Assembly: GCA_012960475.1 (NCBI GenBank)
Contig: DUBE01000037.1
Coordinates: 1-64,000, forward strand
Length of the DNA stretch: 64,000 nucleotides
Source: Planctomycetota bacterium
Lineage (GTDB): Bacteria > Planctomycetota > UBA1135 > GCA-002686595
Direction of reading: 5' to 3'
Part shown: positions 53,295 to 62,533 of the stretch, piece by piece
How positions within the stretch are numbered: position 1 is the stretch's first letter
How the letters are laid out: each line of letters starts with the position of its first letter
The notes under the pieces: generated by a model
Databases searched by the model: none
What the model was told of the DNA's origin: nothing
The model's input: the letters and a program-made list of their open reading frames with translations, nothing else
Made by a program: the position numbers and the translations under genes

Positions 53295-54106
53295 GCGCTT
53301 TCTTGCAAGCTGCCATTCGGGTGGGGCGCGAGGGTGCCTGTCCCGCAATTGCGCCCTATCTGACCGCCGGGGACGGGGGCTTTGAGCGCAGCCTGGCGGT
53401 GATGCACGCAATCGAAAAGGCGGGCGCCGTGTGTTTGGAGTTGGGCTTGCCTTTCTCCGATCCTCTGGCAGACGGACCGATCTTGCAGGCCGCGGCCCAG
53501 CGCAGTCTGGCTGAGGGTATGACCCCGGTCCGAACCCTTGAGTTGATTCGTACCTACCGCGAGGAGGGCGGGCTCATGGCGGTGCTGTTGTTCAGTTACA
53601 TCAATCCCCTTCTGGTGGGCCTCGGTGGCCTTGGGGCCAGCGCGGAACGATTGGCCGAGGCGGGGGGCGACGGTTTCGTGGTGCCCGACCTGCCCCCGGA
53701 GTTGGCCCAAGAACTGCAGGACCCCTGCGCGGAGCTTGACCTTGGCACGGTGTTCTTTGCCACTCCGCGCTCGTCGCCGGCGCGGATTCGTGCCGCTGCC
53801 GAAGCCTCCACCGGCTTCTTGTACTGCGTGGGGCGCACGGGAGTCACGGGCCAGCGCACTTGTTTTGACGCAGAGGTCCTTGGTTGGCTCGACCAGGTCC
53901 GTGCTCTGGCAGGTTCTACTCCCTTGACCGTGGGCTTTGGCGTGGCCGAGCCCGCGGATATTTCAGCCTTGGCGGGCCATACGGACTTGGCTATCTCGGG
54001 CAGCGCCCTGGTGCAACTCTTGCACCGCACCGGGGGTTCTCCCCAGGATGGGGCTCAGGCGGCCCATGACTTTGTCGCGGCCCTTTGCCGGGCCCAACCG
54101 AAATAG
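53291..54106 (+). CDS. trpA: Tryptophan synthase alpha subunit
   Basis: Cleaves indole-3-glycerol phosphate to indole, which is channelled to TrpB. GTG 53291, 271 aa TIM barrel. [15 protein letters not shown] carries the catalytic Glu and Asp; later segments are [27 protein letters not shown] and [11 protein letters not shown]. Stop is 8 nt before the next start. Confidence 0.95.
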   Translation: MSAFLQAAIRVGREGACPAIAPYLTAGDGGFERSLAVMHAIEKAGAVCLELGLPFSDPLADGPILQAAAQRSLAEGMTPVRTLELIRTYREEGGLMAVLLFSYINPLLVGLGGLGASAERLAEAGGDGFVVPDLPPELAQELQDPCAELDLGTVFFATPRSSPARIRAAAEASTGFLYCVGRTGVTGQRTCFDAEVLGWLDQVRALAGSTPLTVGFGVAEPADISALAGHTDLAISGSALVQLLHRTGGSPQDGAQAAHDFVAALCRAQPK

Positions 54107-54114
54107 GAAAACCC

Positions 54115-54336
54115 ATGCAACCTCAAACCAGAAACCACCTGGCCTTTCTCGATCGCGCTCTGTTGAACCTGTTGGAGGAACGGGCGCGATTGCTGGCAGA
54201 CGAAGCCCTGGAAGTCCCCGCAAACCTGGAGGATCTGCTGCTGCGGGCCAGCGGAGACTTTTCCCCGCATGCTCTCTCAAGCGTCTTCGAGGCGATTCAA
54301 GCGGGCTGTCGGGCAAACAGTGGGGGGGCGCGATGA
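54115..54336 (+). CDS. Small AroQ-type chorismate-mutase-like protein
   Basis: 73 aa from ATG 54115. All-helical: LDRALLNLLEERARLLADEA, then a linker and SSVFEAIQAGCR, which resemble helix 1 (LL-ER) and helix 3 (VF-EI---SR) of AroQ chorismate mutases; the middle helix with its substrate-binding Lys is short or missing. Sits between trpA and DAHP synthase and overlaps the latter by ATGA. In several bacteria an AroQ domain is fused to DAHP synthase as a regulatory or catalytic partner; here it is a separate, possibly non-catalytic, subunit. Confidence 0.5.
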   Translation: MQPQTRNHLAFLDRALLNLLEERARLLADEALEVPANLEDLLLRASGDFSPHALSSVFEAIQAGCRANSGGAR

Positions 54337-55382
54337 TCCTGCGCCTCTGGCCCGGTACATCGGAAGCTCGGGCGGCTGCGATTTCGGAGATGCTCGAAGT
54401 CGAAGGCGTGCGTACCTCGCGCAGTCCTGAACTCAACCGGCCAATCATCGCTACCCTGGACAAGGTGGATGCAAGCCTCGTCAGGCGCATCGAAGAGTTG
54501 GCCGAGCTGGAGTCCATTGTGCATCCCGAGGGCGAGTGGCGCCGCGTGGATCGTAGTTTCCGGGACGGACCCTCGGTAATCAGCTTGGGGGGCGTGCCTG
54601 TGGGTGGCGGGAGCGTGGTGGTCATAGCGGGACCTTGCTCTGTGGAAAACGCCAAGCAATTGGACGAAGCGGCGCGTTGTGCCCAACGGGCGGGGGCTCA
54701 TGTTCTACGGGGCGGGGCCTTCAAGCCGCGCACATCGCCCTACGCCTTCCAAGGGCTCGGGCGCGAGGGCCTGTTCCTCCTCAGGGAAGCTGGCCTGCGC
54801 TTTGGCATGCCAATTATCAGCGAGATCATGGACGCGGGGCACCTGTCTGCATTTCTTGATCACGATGTGGACTGCCTGCAGATCGGTGCACGCAACATGC
54901 AGAACTTCACTCTGCTCAAGACCGTGGCCACTGCCCGGCGGCCGGTCTTGCTCAAGCGTGGTCTCTCCGCGACCATCAAGGAGTGGTTGCAGTCTGCGGA
55001 GTACCTCGCGGCCCACGGTTGCGATGATGTAATTTTGTGCGAGCGCGGCATCCGTACCTTCGAGCCCGCCACGCGCAATACTCTGGACCTGACCGTTTTG
55101 CCTCTGCTGCAACAATGGTCACACCTGCCGATCATGGTGGATCCCAGCCATGCGGCGGGTATTCCCGGATTGATCCCGCCCTTGGCCCGGGCTGCCCTGG
55201 CTGCTGGCGCGGATGGTCTGGCGGTGGAGGTGCACGCGAGCCCTGAAGACGCCAAGAGCGATGGAGGTCAGGCTCTCTTGCCGGGTGAACTCGCCGGCCT
55301 GGTGGCGGACGCCAGGGTCTACGCAGCGGTGGGGGGGCGGCACCTGGCCGAGCAACTGGTGCAGCCTGCGCAGCAGTCCTAG
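54333..55382 (+). CDS. 3-deoxy-7-phosphoheptulonate (DAHP) synthase, type I-beta with N-terminal ACT/ferredoxin-like domain
   Basis: First enzyme of the shikimate pathway. ATG 54333, 349 aa. Residues 1-70 form the ferredoxin-like regulatory domain of the Thermotoga type; the barrel follows with VVIAGPCSVEN, LRGGAFKPRTSPYAFQG, QIGARNMQNF, PVLLKRGLSATIKEWL and MVDPSHAAG carrying the metal and substrate ligands. Being last in the trp operon it would be co-regulated by the Trp attenuator. Its stop shares CTAG with the convergent peptidase stop. Confidence 0.93.
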   Translation: MILRLWPGTSEARAAAISEMLEVEGVRTSRSPELNRPIIATLDKVDASLVRRIEELAELESIVHPEGEWRRVDRSFRDGPSVISLGGVPVGGGSVVVIAGPCSVENAKQLDEAARCAQRAGAHVLRGGAFKPRTSPYAFQGLGREGLFLLREAGLRFGMPIISEIMDAGHLSAFLDHDVDCLQIGARNMQNFTLLKTVATARRPVLLKRGLSATIKEWLQSAEYLAAHGCDDVILCERGIRTFEPATRNTLDLTVLPLLQQWSHLPIMVDPSHAAGIPGLIPPLARAALAAGADGLAVEVHASPEDAKSDGGQALLPGELAGLVADARVYAAVGGRHLAEQLVQPAQQS

Positions 55383-56497
55383 ATCTCGTCCAAACGCTGC
55401 AATAGCTTGTCCCAGTCGATGTCCAGGGGCTCCCACTCGGGTGTGCTGCTGAGTTCAAACACCTGGTCGCGCACCGCTTGGGCGCGGCCCCCGGGGGCGG
55501 GGTGGGTGCTCATCCAGACGGGGACCTCTCCTTCCTGCTCTACTTCAAGGGTCTCGAAGAACTGAGCCAGACCTTCGGGATCGATGCGCGCGGCGATCAA
55601 CATGCGTACACCTTCACGGTCTGCTTCGCTCTCGTCCCCGCGGCCGTAGCCATTCATGGTCACCGAGGTGAGCACTTCAATGGCCACCTCTTCCACGCCC
55701 CCTAGATCTCCCAGGGTTACGGCGACCACTGCTGCGGTGCCTGCAGCTTTGACGATTCGGTTGATCCCATGACGCTTTGTCACATGAGAGATCTCATGGG
55801 CCAGGACCCCAGCCACCTGTTCAGGGCTGGTGGCCTTTTCTATCAAGCCGGTGAAGACCGTGATGTAGCCTCCGGGCAGGGCAAAGGCGTTGACGGTGGG
55901 GTTGCGCACGATCTTGAACTGAAATTCCGCATCGGGCAGGGAGCGGTGGGGGGCGATGCGGTTGAGCATCACTTCGATCGCGCCCCGCAGCACGGGGTCT
56001 GTGATCTCCTTGCCGTTGGTGGGCATGGAGCCCGTGGCGAGTTCGCCAATGGCCTCGTCGGCGGAGTAGGGGATGCTCTCTGCAACTCCTTCGGTCACTG
56101 CGTCGAAGCAGGCAGGGACCTTTGCCACCATCCAGGTAATGAGAGCGCAAACGGCCAGACAACCAAGTCGCGTGCGCCAAGGACCTGAGACCGATGCGCC
56201 TCCCAGTCGCGCAATATCATTGCCAAGGTCGTTTCCAGCCAGACTCTCCACCGCGCGCAGTATGTTGGGGTCCAGCGAGGTGACGGTCAGGCCTGCTTGG
56301 GTGAATTCAATCGCACCGCCGTCGTTGCGGCGCAGGCGCATGCCGCTCCAGGAAAGCTGCCGCGCGGGGTGCCCCTCGGTTTGGGCGCTGATGCCTGTGG
56401 CGCTGAGCTCAAGTACAGCCGGAACCGAGTAGTTGCTTTGGTCGGGGCTTGTGAGCGAGGGGTCGCGGAGTTGACCTTCAAATGTGGTGGCTTGCAT
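55379..56497 (-). CDS. M48-family metallopeptidase, membrane-anchored
   Basis: 372 aa from ATG 56497. The first 110 residues are non-catalytic, then one membrane segment (LGCLAVCALITWMVAKV, about residues 111-128), then the peptidase with zinc motif HEISH (His234), third ligand in ESEAD, and HPAPGGRAQAV near the end. Resembles BepA/Oma1-like periplasmic proteases that act on outer-membrane or damaged proteins. The start overlaps nothing; the FAH gene stop is 5 nt upstream. Confidence 0.85.
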   Translation of the reverse strand: MQATTFEGQLRDPSLTSPDQSNYSVPAVLELSATGISAQTEGHPARQLSWSGMRLRRNDGGAIEFTQAGLTVTSLDPNILRAVESLAGNDLGNDIARLGGASVSGPWRTRLGCLAVCALITWMVAKVPACFDAVTEGVAESIPYSADEAIGELATGSMPTNGKEITDPVLRGAIEVMLNRIAPHRSLPDAEFQFKIVRNPTVNAFALPGGYITVFTGLIEKATSPEQVAGVLAHEISHVTKRHGINRIVKAAGTAAVVAVTLGDLGGVEEVAIEVLTSVTMNGYGRGDESEADREGVRMLIAARIDPEGLAQFFETLEVEQEGEVPVWMSTHPAPGGRAQAVRDQVFELSSTPEWEPLDIDWDKLLQRLDEI

Positions 56498-56501
56498 TGA
56501 A

Positions 56502-57395
56502 TCAGGGTCTGGGGCGCAGGATACGGGTGCTGAGGGCACCGATGGCATCCACTTCGCAAGTCACCGTGTCCCCGTCTTCGAGGGGGCCAACTCCTTCGGG
56601 TGTTCCCATCAGGATGATGTCTCCGGGATAAAGGGTCAGATGCCGCGATAGGGCCACGAGGGCAGGCTCCACGCGCACCACCAGATTCTTGGTGCTGGCA
56701 TCCTGGCGCAGAATGTCTCCCACCCTGCAGGTCACCCGCAGATCATGGGGGTCGAGGAATCCAGCCGGCACCAGGCAGGGGCCCAGAGGCAGGAAGCCGT
56801 CCATGTTCTTGGCGGGCATCCAAGGATGGCCCTTCTTGCGATCGGCACCCTGCATGCTGCGGGCGGTGAGGTCGTTGGCCACCATCCAGCCGCCCACATG
56901 TTCCATGGCGTTTTCTGTGGAGAGGTCGCGGCCTTGCTTGCTGATGACCAGGGCCAGCTCGGCCTCATGGTCCATCCGCTCGGTGTACCAGGGGCGCACG
57001 CTGACCTCGCTCCCGTGGCCACAGATGGTGTCGGGCAACTTTCCAAACCAGAGCGGCTCTTCAGGCACCTGCTCTCCGAACTCCGCCGCGTGGGCGGCAA
57101 AGTTCTTGCCCAGGCAAAGCACCTTGCCAACTTCGGGCCTGGTCAAGGGAGCGCGCCATTTGGTGCTGTCCGGTGTCTCTACCTCGGTCCAGTTGCTGCC
57201 CTCAGAGCCGGGCAAGCAGGCCTTGAACTGATCGGAGTGCAGGTGACCCGCAGAAATGAGTCCCAAGAGGTCCGTCGGATGCCCCGCCGCCGCAGCCCAG
57301 GCACTCAAGTCATACCAGCGCCCTCCAAACTCAAGCAGCAGCTCGCCCGCAGGTGCGGCGTAGACGCGTGGGATGTTCGGTCGGGGGGTGTCCAT
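56502..57395 (-). CDS. Fumarylacetoacetate hydrolase-family protein
   Basis: 297 aa. Divalent-metal-dependent hydrolase/decarboxylase fold: VLCLGKNFAAHAAEFG, MDHEAELALVISKQGRDLS with the metal-binding Glu pair, GWMVANDLTARSMQ, KNMDGFLPLGPCLV, and GDIILMGTPEGVG. Members include oxaloacetate decarboxylases and acylpyruvases; specificity is unknown. Followed closely by the M48 peptidase gene. Confidence 0.92.
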   Translation of the reverse strand: MDTPRPNIPRVYAAPAGELLLEFGGRWYDLSAWAAAAGHPTDLLGLISAGHLHSDQFKACLPGSEGSNWTEVETPDSTKWRAPLTRPEVGKVLCLGKNFAAHAAEFGEQVPEEPLWFGKLPDTICGHGSEVSVRPWYTERMDHEAELALVISKQGRDLSTENAMEHVGGWMVANDLTARSMQGADRKKGHPWMPAKNMDGFLPLGPCLVPAGFLDPHDLRVTCRVGDILRQDASTKNLVVRVEPALVALSRHLTLYPGDIILMGTPEGVGPLEDGDTVTCEVDAIGALSTRILRPRP

Positions 57396-57440
57396 GGGGC
57401 CAGCATAGCTTCTGGTGCACCCACTTTGCTGCTTCGGAGC

Positions 57441-59204
57441 CTAGCGCACTCGACAAGCGTCCAGGGTCGAAAGGGCGTAGCTGGTGGCCAGTACCGGATT
57501 GCCTTCCCACCAGCGGGGAGCATTTTGGTTGACCCAGGAACCGTCGATGCGGCTCTGCAGTGTGACGATGCGGGCGCTCAGTTCCGTGCGCCAGGGGTGG
57601 ACCACCCCTTCTGCATCGGTGATCTCCTCGCTGCCCGACAGGGCCAGCGCTCGGGCCATGCCCTGGTAGTAATAGAACAGTCCCTGGTAGGCGGCACTGG
57701 GATCTCGGGAGGCTTCGAATCCGGGGTTCTGGTCCAGGGTCCAGTGCTGGCCCAACCAGTGCCAGGCCGCTTGCACCCGCGGGTCTTCCCGATCGAGGCC
57801 AGCCAGCAGGTAGCACTTGAACAGCGCGTAGGTCATGGAGCCATAGGAGCGCGGCACCTTGACGCGCTTACCGTCCCGGGTGGTGATCTCATACTCCGCC
57901 TTGGAACTTCCCGGGGCATAGCCCGCGCCCCCGTCCTCGCCGGACTGGATGATCACGCCTTCTTCCAGGATTTGGATGTCATTTGACTCGGAACGGTTCT
58001 GGCAGCGTTCCAAGAACTTGATCGCCCGAGCGTAGGCTTCGTGGTCTTGCTTGAGCCCCGAAGCGGAGAGTGCATCAAGGGCCATCTGCAGGTTGGAAAG
58101 GTCCGGACGCTCATCGCCCCCGTAGCCAATGCCTCCATAGTAGCGGTCTCCCGCGGAGTACCCTTCGCCTTCGTCCGCTTGCAGTTGGACAATGTAGTCG
58201 CGGGCTCTCGCGATGACCTGGGTGAACTGCGGATCATTGGAGCGCGATAGGGCCATGATCGAGGCTGAAGTCACATAATTTGCCAACTGCCCTTGGTGAA
58301 TCGAACCATCTTCATGTTGCAACGAAGCGAGCCACTTGAAGCCGATTGAAAGGGACTCTTGCACATCCTTGGGCCGGGGCTCGGGAACTGCCGCAAGGGC
58401 TCCCAATACCATGGCGCTGATACCCGCATCCGCACCTCGTGGACTGCCCCACTGTCCCGGCTTCACCTGCTGGGACAAGAGATAGGACGCGCCACTGGCA
58501 ATAGCTTGATCTGTGCGCTTCGCGTCCTTTGGACTCCATCGTGGCAGGGCCCGGGCATCCCGACCCGGGCTGGCGGTGGGCTTCAGCAGGTTGAAGTAGG
58601 CGGAGAGTTCCGCCACATGCTGGGCAGTGACCTTGAGGGAGCCCTGCCATGAGAAGTCTGCTTCACGTGCGGCCAGCAGACGCACCGCTCGCTTGCGCGC
58701 CTGTTCTTTGTCTTGCTTGTAGGCTGGCAGAACCCCATGGGGATCATCGACTCCATGAGATGCCAGGAACATCAGCCCCTTGGCATATCCAGTTCGGGTG
58801 GTCTCGTCCAAGAAGTGATAGAGGGTCACGGTGGCCAGAGAGGTGTTCCTCAGACGCTGATCGGAGGCGAGGCTCTTTGCCCCATAGGCCCCATCCTCTG
58901 CCTGTTGTTCGATCAACCAGCGCACTCCGTCGCGCACAAAGCTTCCATCTGTGCGCCGATACTTTCGTGGACTGCTGGCCATGGCGTGCAGTACCCAGGT
59001 GGTGGTCTCCAGATCTCCATAGCTGCCGGTCTCTCGATTCTGCTGGCTGCGCATCCAACGAATCGAAGGGTCGATGGCTTCCTTGAGGTCGAGCTCCTGG
59101 GTGCTGGACGCTTGTTTGCTGGCCTGGGCCGGGAGCAAGGCGAGCAGAAAAAGTGCCGTGGGAAGAATCGGGCGCAGCAAGGAAAGGGGGGCTGAAGCGG
59201 ACAT
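57441..59204 (-). CDS. Secreted prenyltransferase/squalene-cyclase-repeat protein
   Basis: 587 aa from ATG 59204, signal peptide about residues 1-29 (LLRPILPTALFLLALLPAQA). Alpha-alpha barrel repeats of the terpenoid-cyclase/prenyltransferase type: WLIEQQAEDGAYG, YLLSQQVKPGQWG, WLASLQHEDGSI, YGGIGYGGDERPDLSNLQMAL, and LQSRIDGSWVNQNAPRWWEGNPVLATSYAL. No DxDD cyclase motif and an export signal, so it is not a hopanoid cyclase. Such proteins are frequent in planctomycetes; their function is unknown. Confidence 0.85.
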   Translation of the reverse strand: MSASAPLSLLRPILPTALFLLALLPAQASKQASSTQELDLKEAIDPSIRWMRSQQNRETGSYGDLETTTWVLHAMASSPRKYRRTDGSFVRDGVRWLIEQQAEDGAYGAKSLASDQRLRNTSLATVTLYHFLDETTRTGYAKGLMFLASHGVDDPHGVLPAYKQDKEQARKRAVRLLAAREADFSWQGSLKVTAQHVAELSAYFNLLKPTASPGRDARALPRWSPKDAKRTDQAIASGASYLLSQQVKPGQWGSPRGADAGISAMVLGALAAVPEPRPKDVQESLSIGFKWLASLQHEDGSIHQGQLANYVTSASIMALSRSNDPQFTQVIARARDYIVQLQADEGEGYSAGDRYYGGIGYGGDERPDLSNLQMALDALSASGLKQDHEAYARAIKFLERCQNRSESNDIQILEEGVIIQSGEDGGAGYAPGSSKAEYEITTRDGKRVKVPRSYGSMTYALFKCYLLAGLDREDPRVQAAWHWLGQHWTLDQNPGFEASRDPSAAYQGLFYYYQGMARALALSGSEEITDAEGVVHPWRTELSARIVTLQSRIDGSWVNQNAPRWWEGNPVLATSYALSTLDACRVR

Positions 59205-59391
59205 GGGGTCGGGTGGGCTCAGCATAAGCATGCCGTGCTGGTGGGGGCAACGGCGGGGAAGAGACGAAGGTTCAAGGTGATCGCAGGGGCCTAGGGCGCT
59301 CTTCGGAGGCCTCAAAGGGTTCTCTGGCGCTGGTCGGGGTGCGTCAGGTTGCTTTCAACCCCCTGTTGGCGTCCGCTACGGTAGTGCCCCT

Positions 59392-60066
59392 ATGGATTCC
59401 CATCAGACGATTCCCCTTGAGTTCCTGCGCTTGCCCGAGGAGGAGATGCGTCGACGAACGCTGCTTCACGCCCAGGCTCTCGCCGGGCGACGCAGTGTGC
59501 GCAACTTTTCTGCGGACCCGATTCCTCTCGACGCGGTGCGCTCCTGTATTCAAGTTGCCGCCAGCGCGCCCTCAGGGGCCCATAAGCAGCCTTGGCACTT
59601 TGTGTTGGTCACCGATCCGACCCTCAAACGAAAAATTCGTCTGGCCGCTGAGGTCGAGGAGCGGGAGAACTATCAGGGACGCATGAATCCGCAGTGGATT
59701 GAAGACCTTGAGCCCTTGGGGACCGATCACGACAAGCCGTTTCTTGAGGATGCTCCCTGTCTGATCGTGGTCTTTCGTGAGGCCTGGGGCGAAGATGAAG
59801 AGGGTCAGCGGCGCCAGCACTATTACACACAGGAATCCGTGGGAATCGCTGCAGGGTTCTTGTTAGGTGCGTTGCATCTGGCCGGGTTGGCGACCCTGAC
59901 CCATACTCCCAGTCCCATGGGCTTCCTGGGAAGCCTGCTGGAGCAGCCCGAGCGCATGAAGGCATTTCTCTTGATTCCGGTGGGCTATCCCGCGGAGGAC
60001 TGCCGCGTGCCGGATCTGCAGCGCAAGCCCCTGGACACGGTCATGAGTCAGAACCTGGAGGGTTGA
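59392..60066 (+). CDS. Nitroreductase-family flavoprotein, iodotyrosine-deiodinase-like
   Basis: FMN-dependent oxidoreductase, 224 aa. RRSVRNFSADPIP and ASAPSGAHKQPWHFVLVTDP bind the FMN phosphate; AAEVEERENYQGRMNPQW corresponds to the substrate-lid helix of IYD-like members; HLAGLATLTHTPSPMGFL and LIPVGYPAEDCRVPD close the fold. The match to the IYD group is better than to NfsA/NfsB. The natural bacterial substrate is uncertain (halotyrosines or other reducible aromatics). Divergent from the squalene-repeat gene, 187 nt away. Confidence 0.85.
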   Translation: MDSHQTIPLEFLRLPEEEMRRRTLLHAQALAGRRSVRNFSADPIPLDAVRSCIQVAASAPSGAHKQPWHFVLVTDPTLKRKIRLAAEVEERENYQGRMNPQWIEDLEPLGTDHDKPFLEDAPCLIVVFREAWGEDEEGQRRQHYYTQESVGIAAGFLLGALHLAGLATLTHTPSPMGFLGSLLEQPERMKAFLLIPVGYPAEDCRVPDLQRKPLDTVMSQNLEG

Positions 60067-60085
60067 GCGCTCTCTCTCCTGCCGT

Positions 60086-62164
60086 TCAGTCTCTGATCCC
60101 TGCACACGAAGGGCAGGAGCAGTCCTTGATGCCCTGGACCTTGAGTGTCCCCAGGCGCAATAGCAGGGACTTGTGCAGGGTGGCGAGTTCTTGGGGAGTG
60201 CGCTGGGAACCGATCCAGTGGAAGGCGTGTTTTTTGTGGGCGGCGGGATCTTCTGAGTTGTTCTTGAGGGTCAAGATCCCAAGGCCATCTTCGGCGGTCA
60301 GGGCCACTCGGGAACCGTTTCCCAGAAAGGTCAGGGGTGTACCCATTGCGCCGGAGGGAAACTCAAGTCTCCTCAGTCCGGCTGTATCCAGCAGAACCCG
60401 GCCCAGGGACGAGACTCCTTCACCGAGGCCCTCGAGCAATCGCCCGGACTGGTTTCCCAGGGAAAGCACAGGCACTCTCAGAATCTCAGGGGTCAGGCGG
60501 TCCGAGCGCCACCAGACGTCACCTTCTCCGTGACCTTGGCCGCGCAGCCCTACCAGAGCCCAAATGGAAGAGCGCATCCGACCGCGGGTGATCAGGCGCG
60601 AGAGTTCTCGCTCGATCTCAGCTACTTCCGCCCTGTAGTGAACACGTATCACCCGTGCGTCTTCAACGTCGGGGCTTCCAGGAGGGCGGAATTTTGGGGG
60701 CAGGAACTCCAAGTCTCCCACCTGATTCCGGAAGCGGCGGATGAAGCGCGGCTTGGGGTCATAGGGGGGCAGGGCGTCGCTGGCGTGCAGCCAGAGGAAG
60801 ACCGGGGTGGGGGGCAGGTCTGCCATCCACGCCGCAGCCTGGGCTCCCAGTTCTTCCACCGTGGCATCTTTGGCCGGGGCATAGACCCGATCAAAGTCAT
60901 CAAGCAGACCCGAGCCATGCCCCAGACTTGGGTCGTCCACCAGGGCCAGGGTCAGGTAGCCAGCGCTAGATAGTTGGCTTGCGAGAGTCCGAGTGTTCTT
61001 GGTCAGGCGATCTGTGTCCAGCAGGGTTCCGTTCTTGGTTGGGGACTGCCCAGTCATGATCGCGGTTGCTGCTACCCGAGGGGAGGTGCTGGGGGTCTGA
61101 AGCACGCGCACCATTTCTTTGCGTTGTGCCTCCTCAATCAGGGGTGCTCCCCCAGGCGTGGTGACAGCATCGGCGCGCAGACCGTCCACGGTCATCAAGA
61201 GGATCGAGGGGTGTCCTGCGGCACGGACCAGCTGGGGAGGCGTCAAAGCCAGGGCTGCCTGGGACAGACTCTTTGGTATCAGGCGAAAGGTCGCCGTGAT
61301 TTGCTGTCCGTCCAGTTCGCTCGGAATGTCCATGTGCACGCTTTGCCATGGGACTCCGTTTTGATGGGCGATGACCGAGTAGGAGGACTCACTGGGAGAG
61401 CCTCGTTCGGGCCAGAGTTTGACTTCCAGGCGGGCATCCACTTTCCCCGCAGCTTCTGGGGGAATACCAAAGCTGAACTCAAGACGTGCATTACCAACTC
61501 CACGAAAGCGCACCCTCAATGGCGTACTTGACAGCAGGCCCGTGGCTCGTCGTTGGTCTTCACGAATGGACACCCAAGGAGTCGCGCCTGGCCGTGGCAG
61601 CCATGCCGCCGGGGCCACCTTGAGCAAGGTAAGACTGCTGAGTTGCACCTGCTGGTCTGCACCCGAGATGCGAATGAGCAGCCGATCGGGCGAGTTGACT
61701 GCGCGCCCCAGGAAAGGAGCATCCAAGTCCAGATCGGTGAACGACGTAAGGGAGTTGAGGACTGCTGTCCTGGTCGTGCCCAAGCTGCGGCGAGCGGCAA
61801 GAAACTCGACCTTGACGCGGCAAGGCCCTCCCCGCATTCTCAGGCGTATGCGGTCTGTCTTCAAATCTGGCAGATTGCGCACATCGAGGGCGCCGCTGGC
61901 CCCCGGATCAATGATCATGGCCTCGGGTTGGCTCGCATCGTTCACCATGCGGACCTGGGCTGTGCCTCGGGCCGACCAACCGTCCGGGATCAGGCGTCCC
62001 AGTTCCCATTTGGCCACCTGCTGTGGCTCGGGCAGGACCGGTTTGTTGCCCACCACTTCGATGGGGGGGGCGTAGCGAAAGGGACTCTGGCCCTCGGCCT
62101 GCACCGGACGGTTGCAAGCCTGGAGGGCTGGAATCAACGAGAGTAGGAGGAAGAAGCGTTGCAC
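60086..62164 (-). CDS. Sulfatase/alkaline-phosphatase-superfamily lipoprotein with degenerate active site
   Basis: 692 aa, lipoprotein signal with lipobox LQAC17. About 320 N-terminal residues form beta-rich domains with no recognised motif. The phosphatase-like part starts SILLMTVDGLRADAV (metal Asp) near residue 317. The nucleophile region TPSTSPRVAATAIMTGQSP has no C/S-x-P-x-R sulfatase signature, so formylglycine formation is unlikely. The C-terminal part has ALVGLRGQGHGEG in place of the usual SDHGE. Probably binds or modifies an envelope polymer; catalytic activity doubtful. The tail carries CSCPSC. Confidence 0.7.
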   Translation of the reverse strand: MQRFFLLLSLIPALQACNRPVQAEGQSPFRYAPPIEVVGNKPVLPEPQQVAKWELGRLIPDGWSARGTAQVRMVNDASQPEAMIIDPGASGALDVRNLPDLKTDRIRLRMRGGPCRVKVEFLAARRSLGTTRTAVLNSLTSFTDLDLDAPFLGRAVNSPDRLLIRISGADQQVQLSSLTLLKVAPAAWLPRPGATPWVSIREDQRRATGLLSSTPLRVRFRGVGNARLEFSFGIPPEAAGKVDARLEVKLWPERGSPSESSYSVIAHQNGVPWQSVHMDIPSELDGQQITATFRLIPKSLSQAALALTPPQLVRAAGHPSILLMTVDGLRADAVTTPGGAPLIEEAQRKEMVRVLQTPSTSPRVAATAIMTGQSPTKNGTLLDTDRLTKNTRTLASQLSSAGYLTLALVDDPSLGHGSGLLDDFDRVYAPAKDATVEELGAQAAAWMADLPPTPVFLWLHASDALPPYDPKPRFIRRFRNQVGDLEFLPPKFRPPGSPDVEDARVIRVHYRAEVAEIERELSRLITRGRMRSSIWALVGLRGQGHGEGDVWWRSDRLTPEILRVPVLSLGNQSGRLLEGLGEGVSSLGRVLLDTAGLRRLEFPSGAMGTPLTFLGNGSRVALTAEDGLGILTLKNNSEDPAAHKKHAFHWIGSQRTPQELATLHKSLLLRLGTLKVQGIKDCSCPSCAGIRD

Positions 62165-62206
62165 GCGGATGGGACTGGGGCTGGGTGCTTGAACAGCCTC
62201 GGCACT

Positions 62207-62533
62207 CTACTCTGTTGAGTCGGCAAAGCGAACTGCAGTTCCGTAGGCCAAGAGCTCTGCCGCGCCCTGGGCCACCATGCTGGTGCCAAATCGGACACTG
62301 ACGATTCCATCTGCACCCAGGGCTTTGGCTTCGGCCTTCATGCGGTCGAAGGCTTGTTCGCGGGATTCTGCCACCAGCTTGGTGTATTCCGTGACCTCGC
62401 CTCCGACTATGCCTTTCAGCCCTGCCAGTATGTCGCGGCCCAGATGGCGGGCGCGAACTGTTGTGCCGCGCACCACGCCCAGGTTCTCGATAATGGTGTG
62501 GCCGGGAATTGTTTCAGTGGTGGCGGTGATCAT
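62207..62533 (-). CDS. YbjQ/UPF0145 family protein
   Basis: 108 aa. Typical sequence for this small barrel-forming family: ITATTETIPGHTIIENLGVVRGTTVRARH, GLKGIVGGEVTEYTKLVAESREQAFDRM, and AKALGADGIVSVRF. Function is unknown; often annotated as heavy-metal-binding domain. Overlaps the anti-sigma-like gene by ATGA and is the last gene of the sigma-factor operon. Confidence 0.9.
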   Translation of the reverse strand: MITATTETIPGHTIIENLGVVRGTTVRARHLGRDILAGLKGIVGGEVTEYTKLVAESREQAFDRMKAEAKALGADGIVSVRFGTSMVAQGAAELLAYGTAVRFADSTE

